This document shows, one piece after another, positions 4,687 to 6,894 of a DNA stretch of 6,894 nucleotides. Source of the DNA: Mariprofundaceae bacterium (GTDB lineage Bacteria > Pseudomonadota > Zetaproteobacteria > Mariprofundales > Mariprofundaceae); assembly GCA_030950965.1 (NCBI GenBank), contig JAUZQP010000190.1, positions 1 through 6,894 on the forward strand, read 5' to 3'. Under the pieces are notes generated by a model that saw only the letters and a list, made by a program, of their open reading frames with translations, was not told the origin of the DNA and searched no databases. The translations under genes and the position numbers were made by a program. The stretch's first letter is position 1; each line of letters starts with the position of its first letter.

Positions 4687-5955
4687 ATGAAAAAGTCAGA
4701 CTCGATGAAAAATATCGTAGTTGCCGCGATTCAAGCTGGTGATTTCAAATCAGCATCCAAACATTGTATGGAGATGGCAGAGCAATCAACAGATGATGGT
4801 GAAACATGGCAAATGGCTGCTCAATTATCCAATCAAGCAAACTTACCTAATCAAGCAGCTCAATGCTTTGGTTGTGGTGCACGTTCATTGGCAATACAAC
4901 AAAAAATACCTCAAGCTATCAATCTGATGAAGCAGTATGTTGATTATCAGTATGAAAAAGATGATGAAAAATCTTGTCGTTATTTTTTTCGCGTCTGTCG
5001 AACAGGCAAGGGGGTTAATTGTGCGATATGCCATGACCAACCCGACTCCGTATGTCAGTTGTTACGCGACCATAAATTTTGGCGAACACTTCCTGATGCT
5101 TTGCTGGATGTTTTATTAGAGTCTTCTTGTATTCGACAATATGCAACTGGTGCATATATTGCTCAAGAGGGGGATGAGGCGAAAATGGTTTACCTTGTTG
5201 CACAAGGCTCTGTAAGCCCCTGTTTTGACGAAGGTTCAAACATCCATACCATTGAATCTATAGGAGTAGGGGGTGTTTTTGGCGAGCTTCCTTTTTACCA
5301 GCAACATGATCATTTTCATCAAGGCTTGTCTCATTATATTTACTCATTTATTGCAGTCGTTGATTGCAAAGTTATTGAAATACCCGTCCCTATTTTAAAA
5401 AAGTTGTGTGATAAATTTCCACAGTTGGAAGCATGGATGAAGGAACAATATAGTAGCCATGTATTCGAGTATATGCTCACCAATATTCCTTTTTTCTCTC
5501 ATTTAAACCCCAAGACTATTCATCAAATAAGCCATGAAATGCAATTAATTCATGTAGCCGATGGTACTACCATTTTTCAGCAGGATGAAACCAAAAAATT
5601 AGACCTATTCATTTTAAAATCTGGTTGGGTGCGCTTGAATTACGAATGGAATAAGCGTGAATATCATATTTGCACATTAAAGGCGGGTGATGTTTTCGGG
5701 GATTTGGGGTTATTAAAAGGTATAAGAAAAATCACAGCCCGTAGCATTACGAATGTTAAACTGATACGTTGGTCTGAAGTAGAATTTAAGCGTGCATACA
5801 CAGAACACGATGGTTTACTCTACCTTATTGTAGAAAGTATGGAACGTTATCAATCTGTAATCGACAACATTCATCAGCATGCATACAATTCATCCACGCC
5901 ATTATCACCAGCAAATCATGACGAACTACTGCATGGTAGGATGACTTCAAGCTGA
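4687..5955 (+). CDS. Double cyclic-nucleotide-binding-domain protein with Cys-rich linker
   Basis: The 422-residue cytosolic product starts at an ATG with GAGAG five bases upstream. Residues 8-90 look like TPR-type helical hairpins (AAIQAGDFKSASKHCMEMAE; NQAAQCFGCGARSLAIQ). Residues 97-123 are cysteine-rich (Cys97, 104, 112, 115, 123, with CAICH at 112-116). Two cNBD/CRP-like beta-roll domains follow at about 131-245 and 267-385. The first has FLV-type strands and GGVFGELPFY (195-204); the second has LKAGDVFGDLGLLKG (331-345) and ITARSITN. No helix-turn-helix follows, so this is not a Crp/Fnr transcription factor. Both phosphate-binding cassettes are imperfect: the usual Pro-Arg pair is absent in the first, and Glu is Asp in the second, with Arg347-Lys348 at the Arg position. 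It may therefore bind another ligand or act as a scaffold. The gene looks more A/T-rich than kdsB or the oxidoreductase. Probable partner: the 3799-4437 protein. Confidence 0.85.
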   Translation: MKKSDSMKNIVVAAIQAGDFKSASKHCMEMAEQSTDDGETWQMAAQLSNQANLPNQAAQCFGCGARSLAIQQKIPQAINLMKQYVDYQYEKDDEKSCRYFFRVCRTGKGVNCAICHDQPDSVCQLLRDHKFWRTLPDALLDVLLESSCIRQYATGAYIAQEGDEAKMVYLVAQGSVSPCFDEGSNIHTIESIGVGGVFGELPFYQQHDHFHQGLSHYIYSFIAVVDCKVIEIPVPILKKLCDKFPQLEAWMKEQYSSHVFEYMLTNIPFFSHLNPKTIHQISHEMQLIHVADGTTIFQQDETKKLDLFILKSGWVRLNYEWNKREYHICTLKAGDVFGDLGLLKGIRKITARSITNVKLIRWSEVEFKRAYTEHDGLLYLIVESMERYQSVIDNIHQHAYNSSTPLSPANHDELLHGRMTSS

Positions 5956-5984
5956 ATAACTCAGCCTAAAAGACCGTCACAACG

Positions 5985-6668
5985 ATGTTCCCCACGGTCA
6001 CGGCAGCATTATACGTACTATTACTGGCATGGATTCAGTCATCGACTGGACTGGCTGTTCATCTGTGCATCACCGTGTTATTGTTAACCTATGCTGATGG
6101 AAGCACTCTCTTCTTGCTACAAGCATGGCGTTTGTTGCGTTGGTTGCTATTGCCAATTCTATTGCTCCACCCGTTATTCACCCCAGGTGAACTACTCATC
6201 ACTGGCTGGCCGTTCACCCGTGAAGGTTGGGTGCAAGGTAGCTGGCTAACGTTGCACCTCACCAGCTTATACCTTGCAGCGATGTTGTTGAATCGCTTAT
6301 TGTCATTACAAGCATTGCAACATATCGCCAATCACTTTTCGCAAGGTCGTTATTTAACAGCCATTTATATACGCCTGTTTCCCCTTGTCTTGATCGCAGT
6401 TAAAACTTGCGTACAGCAACATGGTCAAGTATGGCGCGACAATGGTCATGCATTGCGGAAAATCCCTGTGACCTTGGTGGCATTATTGCAAGCCATGGAG
6501 GGGCGCAGCGAGCAATGTGCACTGCATGCAGCTAGCCACTGGCAGCAGCCGCCAAGCCTGCAAAACTTCCGCATCCCCCAGCACCGTGCGCTACGCTGTG
6601 CCCTGTTGCTATGGCTGGTCATGTTAGTGGATTTTGTCGTGAATAACTCAGGTTACGCGTTGCCTTAG
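5985..6668 (+). CDS. EcfT/CbiQ-like transmembrane protein with degenerate coupling motif
   Basis: The 227-residue product is an inner-membrane protein with hydrophobic segments at about 5-24, 26-46, 50-66, 85-106, 124-142 and 203-220. Family features are REGWVQGSWLTLHLTSLYLA (79-98), matching the 'EG...G...alR' helix, IRLFPLVLIAVKT (129-141), and RSEQCALHAASHW (174-186). The last aligns with the R-A-E-x-x-A-x-A-x-x-A-R-G coupling helix that docks on ECF ATPases. Here the R-x-E-x-x-A part survives but the ARG is SHW, and the upstream ARG-like site is also missing. In canonical ECF transporters EcfT couples the ATPases to a vitamin- or metal-binding S protein; no ATPase or S gene is seen in this window. 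Translation starts at ATG 5985, 29 bases after the cNBD gene, without a clear Shine-Dalgarno. Its TAG stop uses the first base of the downstream inserted element. Family call inferred from motif order and topology. Confidence 0.7.
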   Translation: MFPTVTAALYVLLLAWIQSSTGLAVHLCITVLLLTYADGSTLFLLQAWRLLRWLLLPILLLHPLFTPGELLITGWPFTREGWVQGSWLTLHLTSLYLAAMLLNRLLSLQALQHIANHFSQGRYLTAIYIRLFPLVLIAVKTCVQQHGQVWRDNGHALRKIPVTLVALLQAMEGRSEQCALHAASHWQQPPSLQNFRIPQHRALRCALLLWLVMLVDFVVNNSGYALP

Positions 6669-6807
6669 GTAACTCGCAAGAAATAACCCACCAAACCAGC
6701 TTGTCTTTTTGCCCAGCATCGGCGTTGCAAAAAAGCTTACATAGCAAGGCCTAGATGCGGAACAAAAATCCTGCGCGATTTTGGTAGGTTATTTATTGCG
6801 AGTTACC
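6668..6807. mobile_element. MITE-like 140-bp inverted-repeat element with TTA duplication
   Basis: GGTAACTCGCAAG... at the left end and its reverse complement at the right end form terminal inverted repeats that pair at 26 of 28 positions (6668-6695 with 6780-6807; mismatches at 6680/6795 and 6689/6786). TTA lies directly outside each end (6665-6667 and 6808-6810), a likely 3-bp target-site duplication. Inside are a second partial stem (GCATC 6716-6720 with GATGC 6754-6758; TTGC 6725-6728 with GCAA 6744-6747), an AAGCTT near the apex, and a hairpin AAAATC-CTGCGC-GATTTT (6765-6782). There is no coding capacity, so it would need a transposase in trans. The transcript could fold into a long stem-loop and serve as a terminator between the convergent genes. 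The family is not identified; 3-bp duplications of TNA type are known for some IS5-family groups, but the ends are not a recognised match. Confidence 0.7.
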
Positions 6808-6894
6808 TTAACCTTTCAAACGCTCCAACAAGCTGACTTGTGGTAGCCCTAAACGCCAGTCATAAATAATACTATATGCCATAATACGCTGCAC
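6808..6894 (-). CDS. C-terminal 28 codons of an unrecognised convergent gene
   Basis: The minus-strand frame is open from the right edge to a TAA whose complement is TTA at 6808-6810. It encodes 28 residues ending in WRLGLPQVSLLERLKG. The sequence reads like protein (aromatic/hydrophobic MAYSIIYDW followed by an amphipathic helix), and its stop coincides with the boundary of the inserted element, which supports a real gene end. It is convergent with the EcfT-like gene. Too little is present to name a family. Confidence 0.6.
   Translation of the reverse strand: MQRIMAYSIIYDWRLGLPQVSLLERLKG

Noticed and set aside
5020..5034. CAICH as a c-type haem attachment site
   Set aside because: The protein has no signal peptide or membrane export signal, and c-haem attachment occurs outside the cytoplasm; metal, Fe-S or disulfide roles fit better.
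4687..5955. Crp/Fnr-family transcription factor
   Set aside because: Each cNBD is followed by no helix-turn-helix; the C-terminal ~35 residues are polar and end without a DNA-binding motif.
1..6894. CRISPR array, tRNA or rRNA genes
   Set aside because: No regularly spaced direct repeats, cloverleaf-like sequence with a T-arm motif, or conserved rRNA segments were seen.

Overview
The window reads as ordinary chromosome of a Gram-negative bacterium, probably a pseudomonadotal (proteobacterial) species of moderate GC. The evidence is a complete kdsB (CMP-Kdo synthetase, needed for LPS), three proteins with lipobox signal peptides and closely packed genes. The genus cannot be fixed from the sequence alone.

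Layout. At the left edge (1-342, minus strand) is the N-terminal part of a secreted lipoprotein with a strong Shine-Dalgarno. A 167-bp divergent intergenic region follows. Then comes a tight plus-strand cluster (510-3584): an unrecognised lipoprotein split into two overlapping frames, an MDR-family NADPH:quinone-reductase-like oxidoreductase, a small NTF2/SnoaL-like lipoprotein, and kdsB. Junctions are a 4-bp overlap, a 2-bp gap, a 12-bp gap and a 1-bp overlap, so this is very likely one operon with an envelope theme. The lipoprotein split looks like a single-base frameshift, because adding one T to a TTT run fuses both frames into one protein of about 286 residues.

After a 214-bp spacer come two likely signalling genes: a 212-residue protein resembling DUF4388/PATAN-type domains (3799-4437) and a 422-residue protein (4687-5955). 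The latter joins a helical N-terminal region, a cysteine-rich linker and two cyclic-nucleotide-binding (cNBD) folds, with no DNA-binding domain. The 249-bp gap between them holds several perfect short palindromes and a C8 tract just upstream of the second gene. Next is an EcfT/CbiQ-like membrane protein (5985-6668) that has lost the coupling motif expected of ECF transporters.

The right end holds the clearest structural signal: a 140-bp non-coding element (6668-6807). Its imperfect terminal inverted repeats match at 26 of 28 positions, and it is flanked by a TTA direct repeat. It sits exactly where two convergent genes end. Removing it with one TTA copy recreates a TTAA in which the two stop codons overlap, which is strong internal evidence for a MITE-like insertion that damaged neither gene. 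The last 28 codons of the convergent gene run off the right edge.

No rRNA, tRNA, CRISPR array, complete IS or phage gene was seen. No stretch over 300 bp lacks a gene.
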